Below, one piece after another: positions 17,861 through 24,247 of a DNA stretch of 24,247 bases; the stretch's first letter is position 1; each line of letters starts with the position of its first letter. Under the pieces are notes generated by a model. The model saw only the letters and a program-made list of their open reading frames with translations, did not search any database and was not told the DNA's origin. The DNA is from Scytonema sp. UIC 10036 (GTDB lineage: Bacteria > Cyanobacteriota > Cyanobacteriia > Cyanobacteriales > Nostocaceae). The translations under genes and the position numbers were made by a program. The stretch lies in assembly GCF_009725235.1 (NCBI RefSeq), contig NZ_WJFC01000201.1, positions 1-24,247 on the forward strand, in the 5' to 3' direction.

Positions 17861-18406
17861 ATGGCAGTTTTCGAGGGAACTTTTACTCAGACGGAACCTT
17901 TGCGATTGGCATTGGTGATTGGTCGATTTAATGACCTAGTGACCGCTAAGTTGCTAGAAGGCTGTCAAGATTGCTTGAAACGCCACGGAGTAGATCCCAA
18001 TCCTCACGGTTCTCAAGTAGATTATGTTTGGGTGCCGGGTAGTTTTGAAGTTCCGGTTGTAGCTCGTCAATTGGCACTCTCTGGTCGCTACGATGCAATA
18101 ATTTGTCTGGGTGCTGTTATCAAAGGGCAAACCCCTCATTTTGATTACGTATCTTCTGAGGTTGCTAAAGGCATTGCTGCTGCTGCTTTTCAAACTGGCG
18201 TACCAGTGATTTTTGGCATTTTGACAACTGATACCATGCAGCAAGCTTTAGAACGAGCTGGTATTAAAAGCAATCATGGCTGGGATTACGCCATGAGCGC
18301 TTTGGAAATGGCTAGTCTTATGCGACAGTTACGTTCTAATCTTGCAGAACCTTTTGGTGGTAATTCGCTATCCCCTGCGTCTCTAAAGAGTGCTGTAGGG
18401 AGTTAG
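17861..18406 (+). CDS. ribH: 6,7-dimethyl-8-ribityllumazine synthase
   Basis: Penultimate enzyme of riboflavin synthesis: it condenses 5-amino-6-ribitylaminouracil with a four-carbon phosphate to lumazine, and normally builds 60-subunit capsids or pentamers in the cytosol. Signatures: [15 protein letters not shown] near 22-36, [11 protein letters not shown] near 58-68, [21 protein letters not shown] with the catalytic His, and [16 protein letters not shown]. At 181 residues it is longer than the usual ~155, owing to a C-terminal tail of about 20 residues after the last helix ([19 protein letters not shown]). The ATG is preceded by TAGGAGC. The gene stands alone, and a perfect inverted repeat follows its stop at once. 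Confidence 0.95.
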   Translation: MAVFEGTFTQTEPLRLALVIGRFNDLVTAKLLEGCQDCLKRHGVDPNPHGSQVDYVWVPGSFEVPVVARQLALSGRYDAIICLGAVIKGQTPHFDYVSSEVAKGIAAAAFQTGVPVIFGILTTDTMQQALERAGIKSNHGWDYAMSALEMASLMRQLRSNLAEPFGGNSLSPASLKSAVGS

Positions 18407-18470
18407 TTGTTGGTGGATAGTGGATAGTTGTTAGTAAAACCACTATCCACTATCCACTATCCACCAACAA
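18407..18470 (+). terminator. Perfect 22-bp inverted repeat after ribH
   Basis: Positions 18407-18428 and 18449-18470 are exact reverse complements with a 20-nt spacer. The arms are built from GTGGATA/TATCCAC heptamers, so an STRR has formed a hairpin. It starts at the first base after the ribH stop. No T-run follows, so termination would be imperfect. Confidence 0.5.
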
Positions 18471-18485
18471 ATTTAAAAAAAGGTG

Positions 18486-18514
18486 TTGACAAATCAAAAA
18501 TAATCTGAGATATT
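18486..18514 (+). promoter_or_regulatory. Promoter of tRNA-Gly
   Basis: TTGACA (18486-18491), a 17-bp spacer and GATATT (18509-18514, four of six matches to the -10 consensus) place a start about 10 bp upstream of the tRNA. The perfect -35 element makes this the clearest promoter in the window. Confidence 0.6.
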
Positions 18515-18531
18515 AAGTAAAGAAATGAATT

Positions 18532-18603
18532 GCGGGTATAGCTCAGTGGTAGAGCGTCACCTTGCCAAGGTGAATGTCGCGCGTTCGAATCGCGTTACCC
18601 GCT
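18532..18603 (+). tRNA. tRNA-Gly(GCC)
   Basis: 72 nt folding into a full cloverleaf. Acceptor stem GCGGGTA/TACCCGC has discriminator T18603, the D arm is GCTC/GAGC, and the anticodon arm TCACC-TTGCCAA-GGTGA carries anticodon GCC at 18564-18566. The T arm is GCGCG-TTCGAAT-CGCGT with one G-T pair. The 3' CCA is not encoded; TTTT follows at once. No second copy of its 3' end, which would mark an attachment site, is present in the window. Confidence 0.96.
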
Positions 18604-18629
18604 TTTTGACAAACGGTTTTTATCTTATC

Positions 18630-18860
18630 GTTCCCAGGCTCCGCCTGGGAATGCAGACTGCGAGGCTCCGCCTCGCGATACAAGAGGCTGAAGCCTAGGA
18701 AGCAGTTACTAGTTGCTCTCAATTTATCTGGAATGCAGTCAGGGAAGCTCTGTATAGTGGGTAGGTAGAGTACAGCAGGAGGCGGAGCCTCTAGGTAAGG
18801 CATTCCCAGGTAGAACCTGGGAACGAGGTGGTAGGGGGAACCTGGGAACGAGGTGGTAGG
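18630..18860. repeat. Dispersed palindromic repeats after tRNA-Gly
   Basis: GTTCCCAGGCTCCGCCTGGGAA-like palindromes (18630-18654, 18659-18677), GGCGGAGCCTC (near 18781) and two direct copies of a 22-bp unit beginning AACCTGGGAACGAGG (18814-18835 and 18839-18860). This is a mosaic of the GGCTCCGCC-type hairpin repeats common in cyanobacteria. Only AT-rich DNA lies between it and 18944. No gene. Confidence 0.85.
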
Positions 18861-18944
18861 AAGTTTTGATGTGGTATATGAGTCTTAATTACTTAGAAAT
18901 GCTTGATTTTTTTAAATATACGTAATACAATTTATCAAATATTA

Positions 18945-18978
18945 AACCTCCTTAACAGGGAATTCCATTAAGGAGGTT
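18945..18978 (-). terminator. Hairpin terminator of the actin-like operon
   Basis: AACCTCCTTAA (18945-18955) and its exact reverse complement TTAAGGAGGTT (18968-18978) form an 11-bp stem with a 12-nt loop. It lies 35 nt after the stop of the last gene of the minus-strand operon. A moderately T-rich stretch follows on that strand. Its GGAGG arm also resembles a Shine-Dalgarno sequence, but no start codon follows it. Confidence 0.6.
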
Positions 18979-19013
18979 ACACACCAGCAGAAGACTCGTA
19001 CACCTGATTTTCT

Positions 19014-19598
19014 CTAGAAATCGTCTAAGAATTGGCTAAGGCGGCTGATTACTGGGTCTACCTCTTCTAAAGGAGGAGGTGGGACAGCAGCATTGGTGGG
19101 CAAAGGAGTATGGTTAACAACTTCAACGGTTGGTACAGCTTGAGCTTGGGTTAGAGGCTGTACTGTTGAGACTTGATTCATCATGATTGCCAACTGTGCA
19201 ACTTGTTGACTGAGTTGTGTCAGATGACGTTCCATGGTCTCTAATCGATAAGACTCCTTAGCAAAAAAACGTTCCTCAAGGTCGGCTATTTGACTCTGCA
19301 TCTCGGCAATTTGTGTTTCAACTCCTGGTGGTGTTGCGGCTGATATTGCTGTTGGTGCAGATGGTACTGTAGTCGGTGCTGGTGTTAATGTTGGTGGATC
19401 TGTTGCGACTGGTTTGGGGGTAGGTCGTACAGATTCCGGTACGCATAAAGATTGCCATAACGCCTCTTTACAGAGATCGCTAAAAGTTTTTTCTGGATCT
19501 TTTTCCAATTGACTTTCTACGAGGGCTAATAAGCTCTCGTCAGCGACCCCTGGGTTGAAGGTAACCGATTTAACTACCTTTTTTGACCATTGGAACAT
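19014..19598 (-). CDS. ParR-like partner of the actin-like protein
   Basis: A 194-residue protein that I cannot name. Residues 6-52 (VVKSVTFNP, then two helices to EALWQSLCVPES) have the strand-helix-helix order of a ribbon-helix-helix DNA-binding fold, as in ParR. Residues 58-92 are Pro/Thr-rich, 93-142 form a coiled coil (IAEMQSQIADLEERF and on), and 143-178 are again Pro-rich. The last residues, DPVISRLSQFLDDF, form a short amphipathic acidic helix. In plasmid ParR the C-terminal tail binds ParM, so the tail here may do the same. The gene starts 5 bp after the actin-like gene and is surely cotranscribed. Adaptor and DNA-binding roles are inference. Confidence 0.65.
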   Translation of the reverse strand: MFQWSKKVVKSVTFNPGVADESLLALVESQLEKDPEKTFSDLCKEALWQSLCVPESVRPTPKPVATDPPTLTPAPTTVPSAPTAISAATPPGVETQIAEMQSQIADLEERFFAKESYRLETMERHLTQLSQQVAQLAIMMNQVSTVQPLTQAQAVPTVEVVNHTPLPTNAAVPPPPLEEVDPVISRLSQFLDDF

Positions 19599-19603
19599 CA
19601 GTA

Positions 19604-20755
19604 TTAAGCCCTAGCAGAGCGTGCAGAGGATAATTGTGCCTCTCCATAAATATACTGCCCCAAAGCATTTGCTTGCCGTGATGGTGCAGCTAAATGTGCA
19701 TTGATTTTAGCCTCTTTCAGTAGGCGTTGAACATCTTCCCAGAAGAATTCTCCACCACCTCCAGTTAGGATAACATCAGTAACGCGTTCTGGCAGCCATG
19801 CTAACACGCGGCTGCAAATTTCGCGAGAAAACATCTCAGTAAGGTTGGGCAGAAAATCATCTAGGTTAGTTGGCTTGCTCGAACCCCTTGGACGGTAATA
19901 GCGATCGCCCTTTGGACGATTCACTGCGGCAATTAGAGACAAAGATTGGCTGTCCGCACCTTCTATTTCAGCTGCTACGAGTTCGTAAAACTTGCTCATT
20001 CCAAAATCTTCACTCTTGGAAGCACCTCGGGCAAAGCGGAAGTTATCAACCATCAAACAATCGGTTGTTTGATGTCCAATATCAACAATTGCCACCGAAA
20101 CTTTGGTAAAATCGGGCATGACTGTAGCAGCCTTTTTAGGCTGAGCTTCGCACCACAGCAAGCTGCCATAACCTTCTGGCATCACCCAAACCTTGGTAAT
20201 ATTTAAGCTTACCGATTCACCACGAAAGTTCATGATGTGAGGTCCGGAAAGCTGGCTAATCAATTGGGCTTTTTCCCGTTCAAATTGCTCTTGAGAAAGG
20301 TACGGTAACCCCAGTACAACTGAGATTTCGTCCTTAAGTTTGAAGTAACCAGCAGCTGCTAGGACTTTTATGAGGGCGTCTTCTACCTTAGATTGACCGA
20401 CACCTAAATTAGCTCCAAAATCCGCAGCTAACTGACCAACAGCATAGCCACTGCCTTGGTACTCCAGCCAAAGGTCCATTAAGGGGTCAGTAGCACGGGC
20501 TTCAAAAACACCCCCACGCACCTGTTCCATGGACATTTCTTTGACGTTAGCGGAAATAAACGTTACGTTACCAGGTTCCCGACTGACGCAGGTTTTTGTA
20601 GAAGTTCTTCCTAAGTCAATACTCAGAATCTTTTTCCCAGTGCTTGTGGGAGCGGGTTGAGTTGGAGTTGCATTGATTGGTGTAGTTGCTGAGACCCTGT
20701 TCATGGGGATAGCAGCAGCATTCATAGGGGTAGCGGCGGATGGTTGGTCTGTCAT
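19604..20755 (-). CDS. ParM/StbA-family actin-like ATPase
   Basis: A 383-residue bacterial actin homologue of the ParM/Alp class. Phosphate-1 loop KKILSIDLGRTSTK (41-54, Asp47), phosphate-2 loop VAIVDIGHQTTD (221-232, Asp225) and adenosine loop ILTGGGGEFF (329-338) are all present, so ATP-driven filament formation is expected. An unusual 40-residue N-terminal extension contains three imperfect PMN/PIN repeats rich in Ala, Thr and Pro. The ATG at 20755 is preceded by AGGAG, so the extension is translated. The gene leads a two-gene operon with a ParR-like protein. Plasmid relatives segregate DNA. On this evidence it could serve plasmid-like partitioning, or another filament task such as organelle, protein or cell-shape positioning. 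No iterated centromere is visible in the 260 bp upstream. Confidence 0.85.
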   Translation of the reverse strand: MTDQPSAATPMNAAAIPMNRVSATTPINATPTQPAPTSTGKKILSIDLGRTSTKTCVSREPGNVTFISANVKEMSMEQVRGGVFEARATDPLMDLWLEYQGSGYAVGQLAADFGANLGVGQSKVEDALIKVLAAAGYFKLKDEISVVLGLPYLSQEQFEREKAQLISQLSGPHIMNFRGESVSLNITKVWVMPEGYGSLLWCEAQPKKAATVMPDFTKVSVAIVDIGHQTTDCLMVDNFRFARGASKSEDFGMSKFYELVAAEIEGADSQSLSLIAAVNRPKGDRYYRPRGSSKPTNLDDFLPNLTEMFSREICSRVLAWLPERVTDVILTGGGGEFFWEDVQRLLKEAKINAHLAAPSRQANALGQYIYGEAQLSSARSARA

Positions 20756-21016
20756 GAAAGCTCCTAGTAGTTTATTCGCTCTAACAAGTTATCATGCCCA
20801 TCTTACAAAAATGCGTGTATCAGAAAACCCCGAGCTGCTTTAACTCGCTTGAACTCTGCCGAATACGAGAGAAATAGTTCAGCAAAGATTCTGACACATA
20901 GCTTTCACTGCTTCCCCTAAAGTGAGAAAACAGTGAGTTGAGCTTGAGGGCTAGCTACGCTTGCTTTTGGGGAAACAACACATAACTTTTTTATAATTTT
21001 ATGCACATAACAGTAT

Positions 21017-21631
21017 TTACCGTCTCCTGTGTTTTTTCCTGCGTTTCACTACCCAGGCAATGAATGCCACGATGAGAACCGCAAGAACAATTTTAGATAC
21101 AGGAGCTAGGTACTTGTCCACAAGTTCATACTGACTCCCCAACACATATCCTGAGTATGTTAGCAAACCTACCCAGGCAGCGCTACCCAATGTAGAGTAA
21201 ATTATAAAAGGTATCAAGGGCATATTGCTGACACCGGCGGGAACGGAAATTAGCGTCCGAACTCCTGGCACAAGGCGACCGATCAAAACAGCTTTTGTAC
21301 CTTGCCTATCAAACCAACCTTTCGCTTTAACAATATCTTTGCTTGATACACTCAACCATTTCCCATATTTGTCCGCTAGGGCAGATAAGCGCTTTTCTCC
21401 CAGAAATTTTCCCGGATAATACCATACCAGTGCGCCCGCCACGGAACCTACCAGCCCTGCAAAGAACACGCCTAGAACATTAAGCTTAGCCCCTGGCAGA
21501 TTGGATGTGTATCCTGCCAAGGGCATAATCAGTTCCGAGGGAATAGGAGGAAATAAGTTTTCGAGAAACATCAGCAGGGCAATTCCCCAATAGCCTAGAG
21601 ATTCGATAATCTCTTTTATCCAATCCGTCAT
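21017..21631 (-). CDS. DedA-family membrane protein
   Basis: A 204-residue inner-membrane protein of the DedA/SNARE-associated (VTT) family. The family's re-entrant signature is FLENLFPPIPSELIMPLAG (about 22-40). FIGRLVPGVRT-like residues follow in LIGRLVPGVRTLISVPAG near 118-135, including the essential Arg and Gly/Pro, and hydrophobic helices continue to about 195. The C-terminus is very basic (VKRRKKHRRR) and cytosolic. Family members flip or transport lipid carriers such as undecaprenyl phosphate or phospholipids and affect envelope integrity. I start at ATG 21631; a TTG one codon earlier is possible, with AGGA upstream. It stands alone between two spacers. Confidence 0.92.
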   Translation of the reverse strand: MTDWIKEIIESLGYWGIALLMFLENLFPPIPSELIMPLAGYTSNLPGAKLNVLGVFFAGLVGSVAGALVWYYPGKFLGEKRLSALADKYGKWLSVSSKDIVKAKGWFDRQGTKAVLIGRLVPGVRTLISVPAGVSNMPLIPFIIYSTLGSAAWVGLLTYSGYVLGSQYELVDKYLAPVSKIVLAVLIVAFIAWVVKRRKKHRRR

Positions 21632-22038
21632 CAAATTTTTTCCTAATGTTGCTTGGTGAGTGGTTTGAAAATGGGGATTGGGGATTGGGGATTAGGAAAT
21701 TAATTCCCAATCATGCGACCAATTCCTTTTTCATCAATTCTGTTATACACGTTTTAGAATAGCTAACTGCAAAATAAGGTAGATGGCAAAAGGCAAAGAG
21801 CAGAAAGTGTATTAGTTTTTTCGCCTTTTCTAGTGTATGCAGTTCACGAGAACTACTTAAAAGATTGTTGCAATAAGCTTATAATATCCCCGATATCAGT
21901 CAAGGTATCAAAAATAGTTGCTCTAGGGCTAGGGGGTAGGGAGTAGACAAGGTAGAGGGCGTAGACAAGGGAGCAGCGTTCCCATTTCCTCCTTGTCTTC
22001 CTTGTCCCCCTTGTCTTCCTTGTCCCCCTTGTCCCCAA
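21632..22038. repeat. Repeat-rich spacer with two STRR tracts
   Basis: About 400 bp without a gene. GGGGATT heptamers lie at 21673-21693. Five 9-mers CTTGTCTTC/CTTGTCCCC lie at 21992-22036 and end two bases before the stop codon of the next minus-strand gene; they are the complement-type of the 9-mer at the start of the window. The DedA promoter should lie on the left side. The middle is AT-rich with nothing recognisable. Confidence 0.8.
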
Positions 22039-23169
22039 TTAAACTATAGGAGTCAGTGATTGTACTCTCGATTCAGATTGCCAATCCAATGGATTCCAAA
22101 CCCGCTCTTCTAGAGCCATTTGCTCAATTAAGGTTGCCAATCGCAGGGCTTTGAGCGCTTGTTCTCCGCCAACAGAGGGTTGATTGCCACCACGCACGCA
22201 GTTAACGAAATGTTCTAATTCTGCCCCCAGCTTATCAGTATTGCTTGTGTAAACTCTTTCAATTACACCATCTTGCCTGTACAGTACTTGTCGATAATCA
22301 TTCATTGCGTTGGCAGGGGTTTGCCTGTGAATCAAAATTTCATTTTTAAGAAAATCTGCCTCTGTAAATGAGTTTTTACAATGGGCGACAATGCGGCGGA
22401 TTTTGCAATGTGTCACTTTACTTGCTGTCAAGGTAGCAACGATACCATTGGCAAAACCTAAAGTGGCAGTGACATAATCCAGATAACCAGAATCTAAGGT
22501 ACGATTACCGCTAGCTGTTAACTTGACAACTGGGGAAGAAGCTAATTCCAGAAGTAAGTCGATGTCATGAATCATCAAATCCAAAACAACAGAAACATCG
22601 TTTGCTCGAGTTGAGTAAGGACTCATGCGATGGGCTTCTAGCGCCAATACTTCCTCGGTTTTCAGCACCTTTGTCAATTCTAAAAATGCTGGGCTGAATC
22701 GTTCAATATGTCCCACCTGAAGAATGCACCCAGTTTCAGCTGCGGCATTGACTAAAGACTCTGCTTCAGATATGCTAGCTGCGATTGGTTTTTCAATCAG
22801 TACGTGAATTCCCGCTAACAGACAATTGATACCTACGGCGTAATGCAATCGTGTAGGAACGGCAATACAAACTGCATCTACAAGGGGTAGTAAGTCACAG
22901 TAATCTTCAAAAAAACGTACTTTGTATTTACTCGCAGTTTCTAAGCCTCGCTCTACGTTAATATCAGCTACACCCACCAGTTCAACATCTTTCATCGAAC
23001 TCAGTATACGGGCGTGATTCTGTCCCATATTGCCCACACCGATCACGCCTATGCGGACCGAACGTGGGTAGTTGCGCTGTGCTTGACCATTGTGTTCTCC
23101 TGGCAACATGCTTCTATTTTGCACTCTTATAATCTCCTCAACCACCAAATATAAAGACACTACGTTCAT
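22039..23169 (-). CDS. Gfo/Idh/MocA-family NAD(P)-dependent oxidoreductase
   Basis: A 376-residue sugar- or cyclitol-type dehydrogenase. The N-terminal Rossmann motif is GVIGVGNMGQNHARIL (41-56). VADINVERG follows, then the family's EKPIAAS (near 132-138) with the catalytic Lys, then GHIERFSPAF and the HDIDLLLEL region with the expected His. The closest type by eye is the UDP-sugar 3-dehydrogenase/inositol dehydrogenase group, but the substrate cannot be fixed. Residues 1-38 are an unconserved extension. A GTG at 23124 (GAGGAG nine bases upstream) would give a 361-residue protein and is a serious alternative start. No neighbouring polysaccharide genes are visible to suggest a pathway. Confidence 0.85.
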   Translation of the reverse strand: MNVVSLYLVVEEIIRVQNRSMLPGEHNGQAQRNYPRSVRIGVIGVGNMGQNHARILSSMKDVELVGVADINVERGLETASKYKVRFFEDYCDLLPLVDAVCIAVPTRLHYAVGINCLLAGIHVLIEKPIAASISEAESLVNAAAETGCILQVGHIERFSPAFLELTKVLKTEEVLALEAHRMSPYSTRANDVSVVLDLMIHDIDLLLELASSPVVKLTASGNRTLDSGYLDYVTATLGFANGIVATLTASKVTHCKIRRIVAHCKNSFTEADFLKNEILIHRQTPANAMNDYRQVLYRQDGVIERVYTSNTDKLGAELEHFVNCVRGGNQPSVGGEQALKALRLATLIEQMALEERVWNPLDWQSESRVQSLTPIV

Positions 23170-23496
23170 TGGCTGTCATACTTAAGAATGCCAATGATTA
23201 GTCGTCTAAAACCATCCAGATGGTAACATAGAGGTTCTTATTATGAAGAATTTCAAAGTTTCATGTGAGTTCCCGCACTTTGGGTTAGTTTTATGCATTT
23301 AGTTTAAAGTGATGCTTTTGTGCTTTTTTGACTTTACGTTGATTAACGTTAGAAAAAACCATGACGTAAGTGAACTTCCTTAGGTTGCATTGAAAAAATG
23401 GATTAGGGGCAATGGGGATTGGCAATTGGCAATTGGGGATTGGAAATTGGAAATTGGAAATTGAACTTGATTTTGAACAATCCTCAAAACTCAGTT
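23170..23496. other. Divergent spacer between oxidoreductase and queC
   Basis: AT-rich DNA holding the promoters of both divergent genes, then GGGATTGGCAATT- and GGAAATT-type repeats at 23411-23463. No coding region, RNA or specific operator was recognised. Confidence 0.5.
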
Positions 23497-23557
23497 TCCT
23501 ATTCCCTATTCCCTATTCCCTATTCCCTATTCCCTATTCCCTATTTCCTATTCCCTA
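23497..23557. repeat. Heptameric STRR (CCCTATT)n abutting queC
   Basis: About eight TTCCCTA units, one of them TTTCCTA, end two bases before the queC ATG. The tract leaves no Shine-Dalgarno sequence in the usual place. Confidence 0.92.
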
Positions 23558-23559
23558 AA

Positions 23560-24243
23560 ATGAAAGCTGTTATTTTATTGTCAGGTGGATTAGACTCTTC
23601 TACTGTTCTGTACCAAGCAATGGCTGATGGTTGTGAATGCTATGCCCTGTCCTTTGATTATGGGCAGCGTCACCAACGAGAGTTACAAGCAGCAGGAGCG
23701 ATCGCTACTCGTGTTGGGGTAGTACAACATCAAGTGGTGAAGTTCGATTTAAGTCAGTGGGGCGGTTCAGCACTGACAGATAACTCCATTGATTTGCCCC
23801 AAGGGCGATCGCTTTCAGAAATGTCTCAAAACATACCAATTACCTACGTCCCAGCCCGCAATACCATCTTTCTCAGCTTTGCCCTTGCCTACGCCGAAAC
23901 TATAGCTGCCGAACGAGTTTATATTGGCGTTAATGCTTTGGACTACTCTGGATATCCAGATTGCCGTCCTGACTATATTCATGCCATGGAGGAGGTGTTT
24001 TGTTTGGGAACAAAGCAAGGGCGATTGGGGCATCCTATCAAGATCGCCGCGCCCTTGATCCAACTGAAGAAAACGGAAATTATCCAACTTGGCAATCGCT
24101 TAGGGGTTCCATGGGAACTTACCTGGTCTTGCTACGCAGGTGGTGAAGTGGCTTGCGGAGTTTGCGATTCTTGTCGCCTGCGTCTCGCTGCTTTTGAGGA
24201 ATTGGGTCTGGTTGACCCTTTGAAGTATGGGGGTAGGGGGTAG
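23560..24243 (+). CDS. queC: 7-cyano-7-deazaguanine (preQ0) synthase
   Basis: QueC, 227 residues, converts 7-carboxy-7-deazaguanine with ammonia and ATP to preQ0, a precursor of queuosine in tRNA. The PP-loop SGGLDSST is at about 8-15. FDYGQRHQREL and YVPARNTIF follow. The zinc-binding cluster is in TWSCYAGGEVACGVCDSCRLR with four cysteines. The start is ATG 23560, where the family's MKAVILLSGGLDS begins; an in-frame extension to 23419 only translates repeat DNA. The final codons and the TAG stop (24241-24243) lie in GGGGGTA repeats, so the last few residues (YGGRG) are repeat-derived. The gene is complete within the window, but the window ends four bases later. Confidence 0.95.
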   Translation: MKAVILLSGGLDSSTVLYQAMADGCECYALSFDYGQRHQRELQAAGAIATRVGVVQHQVVKFDLSQWGGSALTDNSIDLPQGRSLSEMSQNIPITYVPARNTIFLSFALAYAETIAAERVYIGVNALDYSGYPDCRPDYIHAMEEVFCLGTKQGRLGHPIKIAAPLIQLKKTEIIQLGNRLGVPWELTWSCYAGGEVACGVCDSCRLRLAAFEELGLVDPLKYGGRG

Positions 24244-24247
24244 GGGG

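Noticed and set aside
18543..18803. Minus-strand 86-codon frame
   Set aside because: It overlaps tRNA-Gly and the palindromic repeats, both of which explain the sequence.
18532..20755. Genomic island inserted at tRNA-Gly and carrying the actin-like operon
   Set aside because: No integrase and no second copy of the tRNA 3' end in the window. The repeats beside the tRNA are common dispersed types.
20756..21016. Possible parC-like centromere upstream of the actin-like gene
   Set aside because: I looked for iterated direct repeats of about 10-12 bp and found none, only a loose TCACTG/CAGTGA inverted pair near 20907-20936.
21853..22038. Minus-strand 61-codon frame beginning MGTRGTRKTRG
   Set aside because: Its first half is just the translated 9-mer tandem repeat, and the rest has no family resemblance.
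23497..23557. Regular repeats as a CRISPR array
   Set aside because: These and similar tracts are gapless 7-10 bp tandem repeats without spacers, and no cas gene is present.

Overview
The window is chromosomal DNA from a cyanobacterium, most likely a filamentous one of the Nostocales type. It carries phosphoribulokinase, a ferredoxin-NADP+ reductase with an N-terminal phycobilisome-linker domain, and PsbZ. HIP1 octamers (GCGATCGC) are frequent, and short tandemly repeated (STRR) tracts, mostly heptamers, lie at many gene borders. The Nostocales assignment is inference; the cyanobacterial one is secure.

Layout. 1-4440: a secreted M48 metalloprotease (+), a PPP-type metallophosphoesterase (-) and a membrane HAMP sensor histidine kinase (-). 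4441-7109: metK and prk, both (-), separated by hairpin repeats. 7110-8560: a 1.4 kb spacer with no convincing gene, holding a candidate structured RNA at 8062-8189. 8561-11341: petH and hom, both (+). 11423-12360: small DUF4112 and DUF2470 genes. 12485-14558: an accessory patch with a PIN toxin/antitoxin pair, CHAT and protein-kinase gene fragments and a MITE-like insertion. Extra partial copies of the 3' end of the next gene border its segments. 14559-17279: a 906-residue DHH-CBS-CCA tRNA nucleotidyltransferase fusion (-). 17492-18603: psbZ, ribH and tRNA-Gly(GCC), all (+). 19014-20755: a two-gene operon of a ParM-like actin and a small protein built like a ParR adaptor. 21017-24243: a DedA membrane protein, a Gfo/Idh/MocA oxidoreductase and queC.

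How the genes work together. PRK (CO2 fixation), PetH (NADPH supply) and PsbZ (photosystem II) serve photosynthesis. MetK, Hom, RibH, QueC and the CCA enzyme are housekeeping metabolism and tRNA maturation. The least ordinary parts are: (a) the actin-like/ParR-like pair, whose partner has a possible DNA-binding N-terminus, a coiled coil, proline-rich linkers and a short amphipathic C-terminal tail; (b) the accessory patch bounded by three direct, diverged copies of the cca 3' end, one ending inside the toxin gene and one split by a 155-bp element; and (c) the multi-helix RNA candidate between prk and petH. STRR tracts also supply stop codons and sit directly against start codons of several genes. 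No CRISPR array, integrase or transposase gene, or rRNA was seen.
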